This document shows positions 11,566 through 24,087 of a stretch of 64,000 nt of DNA, piece after piece (position 1 is the first letter of the stretch; the number at the start of each line of letters is the position of its first letter). The translations under genes and the position numbers were made by a program. Under the pieces are notes generated by a model that worked only from the letters and a program-made list of their open reading frames with translations, searched no databases and was not told the DNA's origin. This DNA is from Trichoplax sp. H2 (lineage: Eukaryota > Placozoa > Uniplacotomia > Trichoplacea): positions 372,001 to 436,000 of the forward strand of contig NOWV01000018.1 of the NCBI GenBank assembly GCA_003344405.1. Direction: 5' to 3'.

Positions 11566-14500
11566 ATGGATCTTAGGCTGCCAATTTTTACCAGTAACAA
11601 TACTGGCCAGCCACTTCAGCAGGGGCACTTTATAGATCATTTTCTTATTTACGGCCTAGCGGAGGAAGAAGGATTACAATACCTCAAAAGTGACGGTCAG
11701 TTCTTTACAGATGCTAAAGTAGATCAAATTTTGTATGAAGACAGCTTTATTCGTTAAATCAATATTCTTCCTGCAATATCTATTTTTGTTAGTCTTCTAT
11801 TAGTACTGTCTTCGATTTCATAAACTAAACGAGCACATACCAGTATTATGGCAGATAGTTCTTCGATCAAGACTGCAATGCTGTTAACCATACGCTCGAT
11901 GCTAGCAATAAACAATAATACGTGCAGTCTTTACCTCAATTATCTATCGTTTTTGTGTCGCCGCTACTAATTTGAGATAAGGAAATCGTACAATTTCTTG
12001 TTATATGGTCCCAAAATGTACACACGTTGTTCACTGTTCGGTCTTTAGGCGTAACAATTTACACCGTATGAATACTAATAGCAAGTAGTACTTGATTCTC
12101 TTAGTGGTTTGCCAACAGTTTGGGCGTTTGAGCGCCATACTGCACTTTGCTCGACATCAAGTCTTTTGCTATATATTCTATTCTATTGCCTATCACTTTT
12201 TAATTACAATGCCAATAATTCTGTACTACTGGTCATTAAGCTCTAATTTTCAGTAAAATTTGTCCCCAAGTTTATTAGATAGATGAATATTGTCTGTAGT
12301 AGTAGTATATGACTATTGATGATGATAATTCTTGCACGTAAGTCACTACAATCGCCATTAAACAATGTCTTTCTGCTAGCCGTTACAATCATGGAGGTAA
12401 AAGAAAAACTTTACCTCTATGGTTACAATCAATACAATGTGACTTTATTTTTTGCATAATATGCTCTTCTTTTGGTTATTGAGATAGTGTACGATACTAA
12501 ACTACCAACCTTTATTAATAACCAATATACAGAAACAATTTTCTCTTTTCTTGTCCGTGGCAACTAATAATTACGGTTCCTTTCGAGCAAGCATATTTGT
12601 AATTAACTTTAATTTGATTTATTGCTCTATTCAGAGGCACTGTATTCGCTTACACCCATTAAATCTATGCTACAGTACTTTTAATTTTTACATTGAAGTT
12701 AAATTATGAACTAGCGTGGTAAGCTGGCAGAGTAAAGCTATATCTATCATATAATCAGTCAACTTATTCGTAATTCCGTGACCCTAACAGATGTAAACAT
12801 AAAATCTTCGAAGGACTGTCATAGATATACAAGTGATTAACAAACCGATTAGTTCTATGAACTCTTCCTTAGATAAAGTTAAGAAATCAACAGCCATGTC
12901 TATGGCCATCGTACTTGACATACTTGGGTATTTACCCTATTACATACGATTAAGCTCATAGAACCGTCTCAATAATCAACTCGAAACTATATCAAGTGGA
13001 ACTGCATACTTGAAACTAATAATTACCGTTTTTACAGTAGTTTACTAAATAACGATACCATCATAGCCTTTTAACTTGTCATTGATTGAGTACTTACTGT
13101 AATGTATGTGCTACCAATCAGTTTTCAAAATATTAAATAGAAGATAAGGCATAAGTAAAATTCGTAAGCACTCAATTATTGGCTTACTAATCCAGGAGTA
13201 TAACTGTTATGATTAACCTGATACAATACTAAAAGATTAGCAGCTATCAAAAGATAAAATATTTGCAAAGTTACCCGTATCTAAAGAGCTTACATTAAAA
13301 TGAGACTTCGTAGTATTTGGCAATGCAAATCGTTTGTCAGTAAAATATGTAATTCAGTTGTAACCAAAATATTATCGACTATGAATCTTTGAGGAAATAA
13401 TTTATCGCGTAGGGGCATTAAAATCAAGTACCCGTAAATAGTTTAGCGCTTGTATACTTTTGTCAAGTGAAATATTAAGAGTTACTATTTGAATAGAGAG
13501 GATTCTTAAATATAAGACTCAATCTTAGGATTTAAGTGGTTTATATTTTCAATCGATATTTTAAAATCCGTTACTGTTTCCAATGACATGCTTTAATATA
13601 GCAGCATGAATAAATATAATTATATACTATAATTGCTTATCGGCTACGATATTTTATCTCGTGATTGTCCATTATTAATTTATATATTTGAAATACAGAT
13701 GATTTTACCATTCCACCATTACAGCGCGGATTCGAGGCAAACTACAAATTTTGCATGTATAGTAAGAAAGGTGAAAAAAACGTCAATCACGACAGAATGA
13801 AAATGGTAACTTAGATTTTTGATCTTAGCTAGCTGAAATAAAAATTACTATCATTGAATGGAATTAATAGAGAAAATATAATTTCATAACACTAGAGGAA
13901 ATGAAACAAACTATTTTACGCTACTATTGGTGTATGTAAATGTTGTGATTATTACCTGTACTATTACATACTACAGTAATTTATAGAGTGATTCTACTGC
14001 ACTGTCGGAGAAGTTATAAAACAGGATTAACTTCGCAAATTTAAAGTACCTTGCTAACAGGATAGATATTAGAATTTGTGAGACCACAATATATATTTCC
14101 ATTGCAGTTTTGTTTGCCCCATGGCTTGCAACTAACCACATCAGAACAAAATGAAAGAAAACCAAAATTTCATGCTTTCACTACTACTCTGGAAGACGGT
14201 AGGCGAAAATATGGCTGTGTTTTATCCTTTTATGAGGAATGTACTAACAAGAAAATAAAAGAGTCCTTAGTTATACTGTACAAAATGCATTCAGAGAACA
14301 TAGTATTACCACTAAATCAAGAAGATACTTCGAATTTAAAGGAAGAGATTAAAAGACTAAAGGAAGTTAAAAAAGCAACGGAGCAAATATCATATACAGA
14401 AGTTCAAAATTTATACGTATTAAAATGTTTTGCAATTTATACAGAATATCCTTGGTTTGATGTATACAGGAAACTACTTGAGGCTTACTACAATCACTAT

Positions 14501-16084
14501 AAGAGGGAACATAGCCAACTTAAGCCACTATTGCGATATCTCTTGCGCAGTATTCCATGCCCGAGTCCTGGACAAATACTAGAAATCCCTATCGACACTG
14601 ACAATACTGTTACAGTAAAATATCCTTTTCTATCTCAGTTTCCTCATTATGGATTCTCCTTCAAGGAAGTTTTTAAATACATCACACCAGAAAATTTCTT
14701 AGAGATCTTAAATCATGCGCTGCTTGAACATCCGATACTACTATTATCGTCCGGTAATAACCTGCCCTATTAATATGTGTTAATACTCACCATAAAAATC
14801 TAAATATACAGTACGGTACTTTTAAATCTAGCTTAAAGAGTTTATATCCTTGGCTGTAAACAAAATCTTGCAATCAATTTCCTGAAGGCTTTGATGCAGT
14901 TAGCTAGATTTGTGTTAGCAAACTACATAGCCCTACAAAAACACCCAGCGCCCCTAATTACTTTTAAGTTTAGTTTATTTAAGTTAGAGAGTGGTACAGT
15001 ATCTAATCCTACTTGTTTAAATACTTTGAGTTAAAAGTATGAGAGGAAGATAAATTTTCTATGAAAGGGTTTACTTACACAACAGTATTAACATACTGTA
15101 TTTCTTATAGATCCATACTTGTTGGTGCTCATAGCAGAAAGTCTACGTATTGTGTTACTGCCATTTTCTTGGCCGCATACTTACGTTCCATTGTTGCCTC
15201 TATCGCTTTCCGATTATTTGGAGAATCCATTGCCTTATATTATTGGGGTCATCGTCCGGAATGAAAAGGAACATTTCAAAGTATTATCAGTAGCAAGTAA
15301 TGTAAGTTCCACAACAACTACTTTTATACTGCGACTCCTATCATTTATTGTATACCTCGTAACTATATTAATACTAAAAGGAATTAATTATTTGGCGAAA
15401 TTTATATTTAGAGTCTACTTTGCACCGTCCATATAGATGATAAAAAGCTAACTAGTCCTGATGATATTGCTCAACTACCCTATAAGGACTACTTATTGCA
15501 AAATCTACAAAGAGTTATTATTGATTCAAACGGTTCGAATAAAGCGCTTTCTAGCTCAAATGATGAAAAAACGGGTCATTTTCAACATAATAGGCAACAT
15601 CCTCCAAATCTTAAAATACAACGTAGGCGTAATCGACGAGCTAGCGTAGCGGCTTCGTCAGGTTATTTAGTTAGTAAATATGTGCCTACTATTTGCGAAA
15701 ATGATCAGTATGCAATACCTAAAGATTCAGAAAGTTCCCAATTTGACTTAGCAATTCGTCAAATATTTATGATTTACTTCGCCTATTTATTTCAAAAATA
15801 TGATCAATTTCTCTCGAAAGATAGCGGAAGACTACACCAAGAAGATGCAGTTGTTTTCGATCGCAATGAATTTTTAATCGATCAGCCAACTGCTATATCA
15901 CAGTTTATCTCGGCTTTTATTCAGTCTCAAATGTTTGCGACCTTTATTGATTCATACAGCAAGCCATCTGGCCAATATTATCAAGAAACCATAGCTCACA
16001 CTACAATATTTGATAAATATACTGATGCAGTTAAGCAACAGTTGGAAGAAATGGACTGGTTTAACGAAAACTTTATAACCTCAG
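11566..16084 (+). other. Tripartite DENN module of the DENND5 homologue (exons 1-4)
   Basis: Exons 1-4 encode residues 1 to about 577. The uDENN begins in exon 1 and continues through RRKYGCVLSFYEE. The cDENN runs from LLRYLLRSIPCP to LENPLPYIIGV and crosses the exon 2/3 junction at SSD-PYL. The dDENN lies in exon 4 (IFMIYFAYLFQKYDQFL, FDRNEFLIDQP, FIQSQMFATFID). The exon 3/4 junction gives CTVHIDDKKLTSPDDIAQLP, which aligns with the family's FVDIDNHFIELPEDLPQFP. The linker between cDENN and dDENN is basic and Ser-rich. Confidence 0.9.
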
Positions 16085-19000
16085 GTGGAGTATATTAAAC
16101 TAGTAATGAGCAATAGAGGATCAAATTTGTGTTTTAAATTGCGGCCAATGTCTAATTTACCAATATTCTAGATCGATCTGTCATTACGCATGTATGAACA
16201 CTATGCAATAATATTTGATATTTTTCTATATTTCCAGTGCAGTAGTAGCACGAAATAACCTTATATACTCTTGTTCATTTTACTTCATTCAGTCTGCAAT
16301 AAGATGGCTAGCAATTCTGAGGATAATTCCTATAAAATAATCCAGTTGTCGGGACCAAAGCAGGATAGTAATAATATATATGCAATAAAAGCGATGACAT
16401 CTAGTGACTCAGAATCCGATTTAGGTTGTTATTGTGGACTTTAATTTCACTGCTGTCTACTACTAGCAATTAATAAACTATTATAAGCATAACTGCATAC
16501 TAAAGTAATTAGCACTGTATAGAGCTTAAGCATTCCAAAAATATCTTTCACCATTTTTAACTAGAAGAACAAACTCTTAGTAAGCCTTTGATTAAGAAAC
16601 TTCCTTTAGCAGCAATGCGACGTCGATTCAGTTTGCCTGTGCAAAGTTTAAGCAGCAAGAAGGTAGATCAAGATCTAAAATTCTCACTGTAACTTTACAT
16701 CATCCGTGACATCATTGTTTTAATTACATCTTTTAATGCGTAGGTCTTAGTAAATATTGGAGAGTAGTATATTAATTTATGACAAATTTTAAACCTAATA
16801 AAACTAAATTTAAGAACTATTGTACTATGAAATCAGATTCCATCATCGAACTATATACCTGATAAAGTTACTAAAAGCAATACTGGCGCTGAATTTCATG
16901 AAATTATTGTTGATACGATGATGAAAGAAATTGCATCGAAGGTTGTTTATGTTTTGTTTTATAGCATTCAAGAATTAGGCGGTAGAACTGTCTGGAAATT
17001 ATACTTTATCTTTAAATCAGTTCTTTAATGTCATCATAATCATAAATGCATTTTAATTATGAGACAATTACTCGAATTACTCTGCTAATATTTTAGTCCA
17101 TAATATTCAGTGATTCATACTACTTTTCAATTACATCATGACAGACGAAAGCTGTAATTCTTGATAAGTTATCAAGTGAAGATGCTTTGCAGGATTATTA
17201 TGGAGATGTTGAAGAAGTTAAAGAAAAAACATTAATAAAAATATTGTATGAAATGTTGGAAAGAACATTTAATCATGGGATAGCAGAAAAATCCATGAGT
17301 GTAAGATTATACATAGTTCTAACTTTAATATTCACTATATCCTTTGATTATAGCTTTAATCAGTTCTGAAACCGAGATAATTTGGATTTATCGGAAACAT
17401 TATTACGCTATTAACAACTTAATTTTCAACACAGAATGAGTCTGTCTTATGGAAACACCTAAGTCGTTACAGATCTAGCTTCATCAGAGGTAGACGGGGT
17501 GGAGTTGTATCTGGTGCAATTTCAAACCGATCAGTGCCAACAGCAACCAATGGTTGGTTATATGCATAATTGATATTTTAGCTATTAAATTATATATTTA
17601 TTCTATTCCAAATATTTAGTATTAGTATTAGAGTTTTCAATGTTTTTAAAATTTAAACTCTAGTTCCTACGTTGCTATCGTTAGTATTAAACGTCATTTA
17701 AGTGAAAATATCTTGACTTTACCTTTAAATAGTTACGAAACAGGTACTAATTATCTCCTTAAAATCACTTTATTTCTCTCTTATTTTAGTTATTTGAAAA
17801 ACTAATCGATTTCGCTAAGGCGAAATTAGTTTATCCGAATATCTTTTTAATAGTTTTGTAGTATGCACATAAAGTCAAATAATAACCATAATGATAAAAG
17901 GCACAAACTATAGTTTATTTAACTCGAAATTTTTATAGTAATTTGACTTCCAATGCTACGGTGTTATTTAACGTAAACTATAAGTTAATGTGATTGATCT
18001 TATACATATTGAGCAACATGGAAATATATACTTTATAGAAATACTAGGTGAAAAAAGAGATCATATTAGCGAAATCAAGCGAATTCTGCGGCGAATGGTA
18101 GAAAAGCCAAGCCTGATTGAAGATTTAACGTAAGTGTAAATACATTTGTTTCAATTCGTATTTACGCTTATGCACTCCTATGTAATGATCAGACACACAA
18201 TAAAATAACAGTTCTAGCAGATCTGTACTGGGAATAACAGCCGCGTGCAATGAATCATTTGAAAAATTGAGGGATAATGTCGAGTCTAAGGTTTATCATA
18301 TTCTATTCTTTTCCAGAGCAATTGCTGAAATGAAAGAAATCGGTACCGATGTTGGCTATGTTAAGGCATTTTTACGGTGAGTTAGTGAGATGCTTCTGAA
18401 ATTTATTATCGACAGATTTGGTAAATAAACTATTAGCAACAAGCGTGACAGCATTTATCGGCATAGTAACGTCTTTACGGTTTCGTCCTTTGTATCTAAA
18501 AGCTTGGCTCTTGAAAAAAAATGTTTATCCAATCATTTGAAAGAGTTGGTAGAAAGAGATGATTACTTCCTGGTGTGAGTGATTGCATATTACTTGGTCA
18601 AGAATAATTAATTATGTAGACAAATTATAGCTGCTTCGATTCCCAAACTGTAATTATGTAGTAATCTATGCATTACTATACCGTCCTATATCTGTTTTAT
18701 GCGGTATTACAATTTCGTTAAGTAATCTCTATCAATGCATTCTTGCTGTTATTTTTTTTTAAATATGTAGTTGGAAACTATTAAGATGTTTATTGAAACT
18801 ATTTTATAGTATTAGGTATTAGCTTACTTCTTGATATCATGTAGTAGTATTGTTGTAGCATAATGTTGAAGCAGTTATAAGATGCAGGTGTATGTTGTAT
18901 GCGATATGATTAAGTTCAATTCATTTGTGAACTAGAACTGCTTTTTCTGGATAGGTCGCAATATAAGGAATGCGCTCTTATTCATAACCAGGATGCAAGG

Positions 19001-21688
19001 CATCAGTTATTTATGCACTTACTATCATTTTCATTATTTAACTTTCGATGCATGACTACCAGCTACTACGGCACAGGTTTGAAATTTGTAAGAAAAGCTT
19101 CGCATAGCTATAGATTAGTTTAAAATTCTTATGAAGTATTTTGTAATATTCGTACGTCTACCTAGCAATACCATACATAGTTATATATTAGAGAATATTT
19201 CTCAGTAAGCTACTGTTAACCGCTATACTGTAAAGTTAGTGCTTAATTCAGAGGTATAGAATGCTCTTGCGATATGAAAGTACGATAAATGATAGCAAAG
19301 TAATGATCACTTCAGTATCATTACCTATCCGTTATTCCTTGAAACGAAATGAAATCAAAGACACCAATATTAACGGAAAATCTCTATCAATCATGTGATT
19401 ATTACAACTATGTCTTATCTGTTTATTTAAATTACTAAACTATAGAAAATATGATTACATTATATTTATCATATTTATGGAAACAGATTACTCAAAATTT
19501 ATCTAATTTGTAGCTAGATTGGCAGTATTATCGTAGAATTTCGTCTTATATCATTTAAAGACATGAACCATAATTATATAATTTTAATTTATAGAATTAT
19601 GTTTTACATATCATTGCTTTGATAGTCTACTGAAATCGAATGCATATCGGTAGTAGCAGTGCAGCACTTTTATTTACAATATTAATTTATAAAACCCTTA
19701 CGCTGTCAGCTCGATGCTTCACTTGATTGTATGATTTATACTATTAATATATTTTAGAATTGATATACAACATATTGGTCATTTCATCCTGTGGCTCGAC
19801 TTCACGTTCGTTTTGGATAATATTAATTGGAGATTTTGGATGTACCAAACAGATCTACTTTGATGAAGGCGCTATTTACACAGACATCAGGGTAAAACGA
19901 AATAATTTTAATTTAAGTCATAATTAACTGAATCTTCTTACAAAGTAATGGTAATTTAGAATTTGCGGATAATATAATCGCCAATTTATTTTCCATATTT
20001 ATCTATCATTTGTAAGCATCGTAATCTCGGTCGAATAAGAGCAATAGTTATTGGAGATGAAGTACCAGGTTCTATCAGATATACTGCATCCTTAATTTGC
20101 TACCGATTTGATAATATATGACTGCTACAAACCAAAATATATTTATTCTTTGCTAATTTTTGTGTAATTACTAAATTAGTCAAGCGAAATAGAAACAAAA
20201 TTAAACAAATCATCGTACAAAATACCTTAATGGCACATCTGTACGGGTAAGAGCATATTTTCGTCTTCAACATTAGCCTAGAAATTATCATTGAAGTGCT
20301 GTTAATAAGCAATAAAAGTATTACTTCGAGTCTAAATATTGCTTATCATCTAACGAATACTTTAAGCTCAATAATTGATTCTTATCGCAGATTTCCCTGC
20401 CATCAATGGGATTTACAATATTGCCTTATCTTACCTGGTGTCCTGATTAATATTGCAACGGATAAATCTAGACAAATCGTACTAAGAGAATATAGCATTT
20501 ATACCTCGAAAATGGCAAATCGTGATAGCAGCAATCTATTTTTTAATCCCATGCAATTATTAGAGAAGCATCGCACAAATCAAGTTTATCGTAATGAGGG
20601 TCAATCAAAAAAAGGTGTCAGCGTCATTACTGATAATAAGAATTCTGATATGAAAACCATATTTTTAAACATTTTGAATGAAATTGAAGAACTTGTGAAT
20701 AATCCACAGCCTCTAGAGGTTAAAACAAAATTTTTAATTTTCTCTGATAAGCGAGTATATGTTGCAACTTTCAAAACATTGTTTTAATCTTCACTAATTA
20801 GACTCCACAAATTAACTATTTATTGTATGGCAAGAACGGATTTTGTGATATACTCTATCAGGTACCGTATAAAGAATAATTAGTTATAGTTTTACAACTT
20901 ATCGTGATATGATTTTATGTTATTTAACTATTACAAGCATGTTTGGTATACAGATTTTCAACCAAAACCAGTTGAGATCTTCACGATTTAAAGGCTTTAA
21001 ACAAGAAATACTTTCAGCATGGGATTTTATTGGTAAGTCATTATGGCTTTGGAAAAGTATTTATAACGACAATAACAAAATATACAAATAAATTCACTCT
21101 ATTTCTATGCTCTTATTGTAGAGAAAATAGTATATAATTTAAGCAAGCAGACGAAAAAAATAGACACTGAAAAAGTTATTGTATATTTTATACAATCAGT
21201 TCAGAGAATAAATCAAAATATGACTAACTTTGATCAAGCTACGAAAGTAAGCATATTTACTGCTCAATCATAATTACTAATAATAATATTGATGCATCAA
21301 ATAAGTATCTTATGCTGATTTTGCATTGTTTTTTTTATAACAGTTTCAAGCGTTCATTCATGAAGGAATAAGGTAAGACATACATCAAATAGGATTGCTA
21401 ATGTATAGCTTTAAAATATTGTCTTTCATCGCTAATTTTCGATTTATTTCAATTATTAGTAATAAAATGTTGGCGATGTGGCTAACATTATTTCCTAATA
21501 TACAAATAACCAAAGAACATTTTGATCCCCAATCTCCTCTTTTGAATGTAGAGTGGATGAGTGAAATATCCGATGCTATAAGTCGTTTGCTAACCCACAA
21601 TCTTAAACTCGATAATATTTTTGATTCAGCTATTTGCTGTCTTCGAGATAGTCAAAGTTTTCCCCATTGGTCTGCGAAAATGGCATGA
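11566..21688 (+). CDS. DENND5: DENND5 (Rab6IP1) homologue, DENN-RUN-PLAT-RUN protein
   Basis: Twenty-one exons: 11566-11752, 14073-14753, 15111-15301, 15412-16084, 16293-16424, 16565-16662, 16837-16941, 17145-17300, 17435-17552, 18039-18129, 18317-18376, 18503-18574, 18955-19076, 19758-19891, 20017-20068, 20180-20246, 20391-20780, 20938-21032, 21122-21246, 21344-21372, 21460-21688. All join in phase to 1268 codons plus stop; human DENND5A is about 1287 aa. Landmarks: HFLIYGL near the N-terminus; uDENN (PKFHAFTTTLEDG); cDENN (AESLRIVLLPFSWPHTYVPL); dDENN (FLIDQP, SQMFATFID); RUN1 (FNHGIAEKS, VLWKHLSRY); PLAT (FWIILIGDFG, FPCHQW); RUN2 to the C-terminus. DENND5 proteins are guanine-nucleotide exchange factors for Rab39 and bind Rab6 through RUN1, acting in endosome-Golgi traffic. 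That role is inferred from family membership. The least certain junction is exon 1 to 2, with a 2.3 kb intron and donor GTTAAA. The start ATG opens the only frame that leads into HFLIYGL. Confidence 0.93.
17145..21688 (+). other. RUN1-PLAT-RUN2 half of the DENND5 homologue
   Basis: Exons 8-21 are short, some under 70 nt, which is why open-frame scanning misses most of them. RUN1 spans 17145-19076, with family matches at EIGTDVGYVKAFLR, CLSNHLKELVERDDY and FMHLLSFSLFNF. PLAT spans about 19758-20420. It includes a 52-nt and a 67-nt exon (20017-20068, 20180-20246) that are phase-compatible and carry the strand leading to GFPCHQW. RUN2 spans about 20600-21688 and ends SFPHWSAKMA-stop. Neither RUN domain looks truncated. 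Confidence 0.85.
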
Positions 21689-24087
21689 AATCTTAAATTT
21701 CCAACTTTATAGAAATGGTTGTACCTAGAGTTATTTCAATTTTTACTAAAAGTAGTAGTTAATGTAGTTTACAGCTTTATGAGGTTAACTAGTAATATCT
21801 AGAAAATGAAATTGCTTATAAGAATTAGGCCACGTGTCTACTAATTAAGGTTGATTCTATAGCCCGCTACTAATAGTAGAACTTAAAGCTTTGCTTATAA
21901 TATGATAATAAATTTGACATGACTAGCAATATGGAATACAATATCTATATAATAGTATAAGAATTACTATAGTGCCAAGAATTGATCCAATAATACTACA
22001 TCTATGAAGTTTCTGGGAGAAAAAAGATTTGCATGAGCAATATAAATAAAAATAGCGGATAATCAATTTATTCTTGGCAGATACGAAATTAAAGTTAGAT
22101 ATATATATTGAATTTAATGTTAAAGTAACAACTCAGATGCAAACTCTACGATACTACTTGGAATACGAGTCCATTAGCATGGGTTTCAGGAGTTGTAAGA
22201 ATTAATAAAACTGTATCTATAAATGGAAATTTTCACTTATGGTATTAGTTAATAACTATTTTAAGTAACATGAAGACAGGCAATACTCGATTGTAGGTTA
22301 CTTATGTTTAATGTATGCGACTTTGAGTAATGCAGTTCTTTTATCTAACACGTAATCAACTATATTATAAATTATTTCGAAATACCCTTGGCCCATGTTA
22401 TTGATAACGCTAATAGCATTGATGTTAAGGTATTAACTATTTATGTAATAGTAATCGACTAATAGAAAAGATAGTCAAATTCAGCGCTTCAAAATGAGCT
22501 TTAAAGTAATGATCGTTGTCCGTCGTCTACTATCATGTTACATCTGACAGTCTAGCTTAAATAACAACGCAAGTATATATATGTGTAAACCTTGTATACC
22601 AATCGATTATCTAAATTAGTCAATTTAGTTTAATTGTCATGATTACGATACTTTATTCTACTTTAACTACATAATCACTACAAAGTTGCTACATCTGATG
22701 TCGATAATAGTGGAATACTATTTAATGTAACTAAGGCTCAAACGGCGCATTAGTAATAATATTGTGATTGCACTATGATTTAGGCTAGACCTCGTGTCCA
22801 GAATGCAATACGAATCACAAATTATAAGTATTATTTCGTGTTTTTGTCATATGTGCGAATTCGTTACAATTTCTAACTTAAATTCGGTATCGATACGGTA
22901 CCAGTACGATATCCAATAATAAGTGACCTAATTATCCCACTTTTACAATTTATACGATCACGGAATTATACTGATACTTTTATGGGTAAATACTAATTAC
23001 CAAATTTTGCATTAAATTTGCAATTAATGGTGGAATTTAAATATGTACAAATTACAAATATTTCAGCATATAATTAATGCATAATTACGACAAAGTCATT
23101 AATTTTATAAAGAATCACTAGCTGTTTTTCATCTAATAAGGTAATTTTAAAAACTACAGATAGTAAATAACGCCCTAGCTGGACACATTTTACAAATAGT
23201 TTAACATCGTATTAGTTGATAGCGTATGTACTCATGATGCTGGATTATCTATTGAATGGTCAGACTCCTATAATAGTTCCCTTATTATATCAGCACAGCA
23301 GTATATTAATCATAATCGAAATCATTGCTACTGTATCCTTTTTATGGTCTGTCATATACATAATGTACTGTAGTAGTGTGCGGCATCAATAGACAAGCAT
23401 TTACCACTAGAAGTTATCGAAAATTAATGATCTTGGAGGAATAATTCGAAACTGCCACAAGAATTATCATGATGTTAGTACTTAGCTTAAAAGTAAAGTT
23501 ATATACTATAAATCGTAAATTAATAGATCTACTTCATTCTAACGAAAGTGATTATTAATTGTAAGATTTTGGTAGTAATCTTGTATATTTATATTGTTTT
23601 TGCTATTTCACTGTAGCTCAATTATAATAAATTACGGGCTAATTGTCACAATTTCGCAAGATATATGATAAAACATTTTTGAAATTTATTATTGCTATGG
23701 TCTCATAATTCAATATGAAAATAATAGAGAGCAACTTTCATAAAATAAATTGTGATGAAATAAAGTTAAAACCTCTGATTAAGCTTATTTTACAACTAAT
23801 GCACTATCATATCACATACGGGTACAGTGCAGATGTTATATTACAGTACAAGTTAATAAAAATCTGATTCGAAGTAGATTTTAAAATCAAAACTTATGAT
23901 AAAATTAGTTTGAATACTTTGGATATATACATGTATAATAGAGTAATAAATTTGATAAGTATCATTAATGTCCCTTAAAATATTATAACAGTTTTCAAAG
24001 TTGAAAAATTTTAAAACTTCTAGCCTACTTCCACATTTTTAGGTAGCTATCAGTGATACTGTAGGTACATTATTATTGCAGTAAATA
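21689..24087. other. Intergenic DNA between two convergent genes
   Basis: The DENND5 homologue (plus) and the armadillo-like gene (minus) converge on this 2.4 kb interval. It is rich in TAA/TAG on both strands, and I recognise no exon, RNA gene or repeat in it. It should contain both 3' UTRs. Confidence 0.5.
21907..21912 (+). terminator. Candidate polyadenylation signal AATAAA
   Basis: First plus-strand AATAAA seen after the DENND5 stop codon (21686-21688), about 220 nt downstream. Plausible 3' end signal, with no other support. Confidence 0.35.

Noticed and set aside
15061-15264. Separate small protein
   Set aside because: Overlaps the cDENN exon of the DENND5 homologue in another frame; the DENND5 frame has clear homology.
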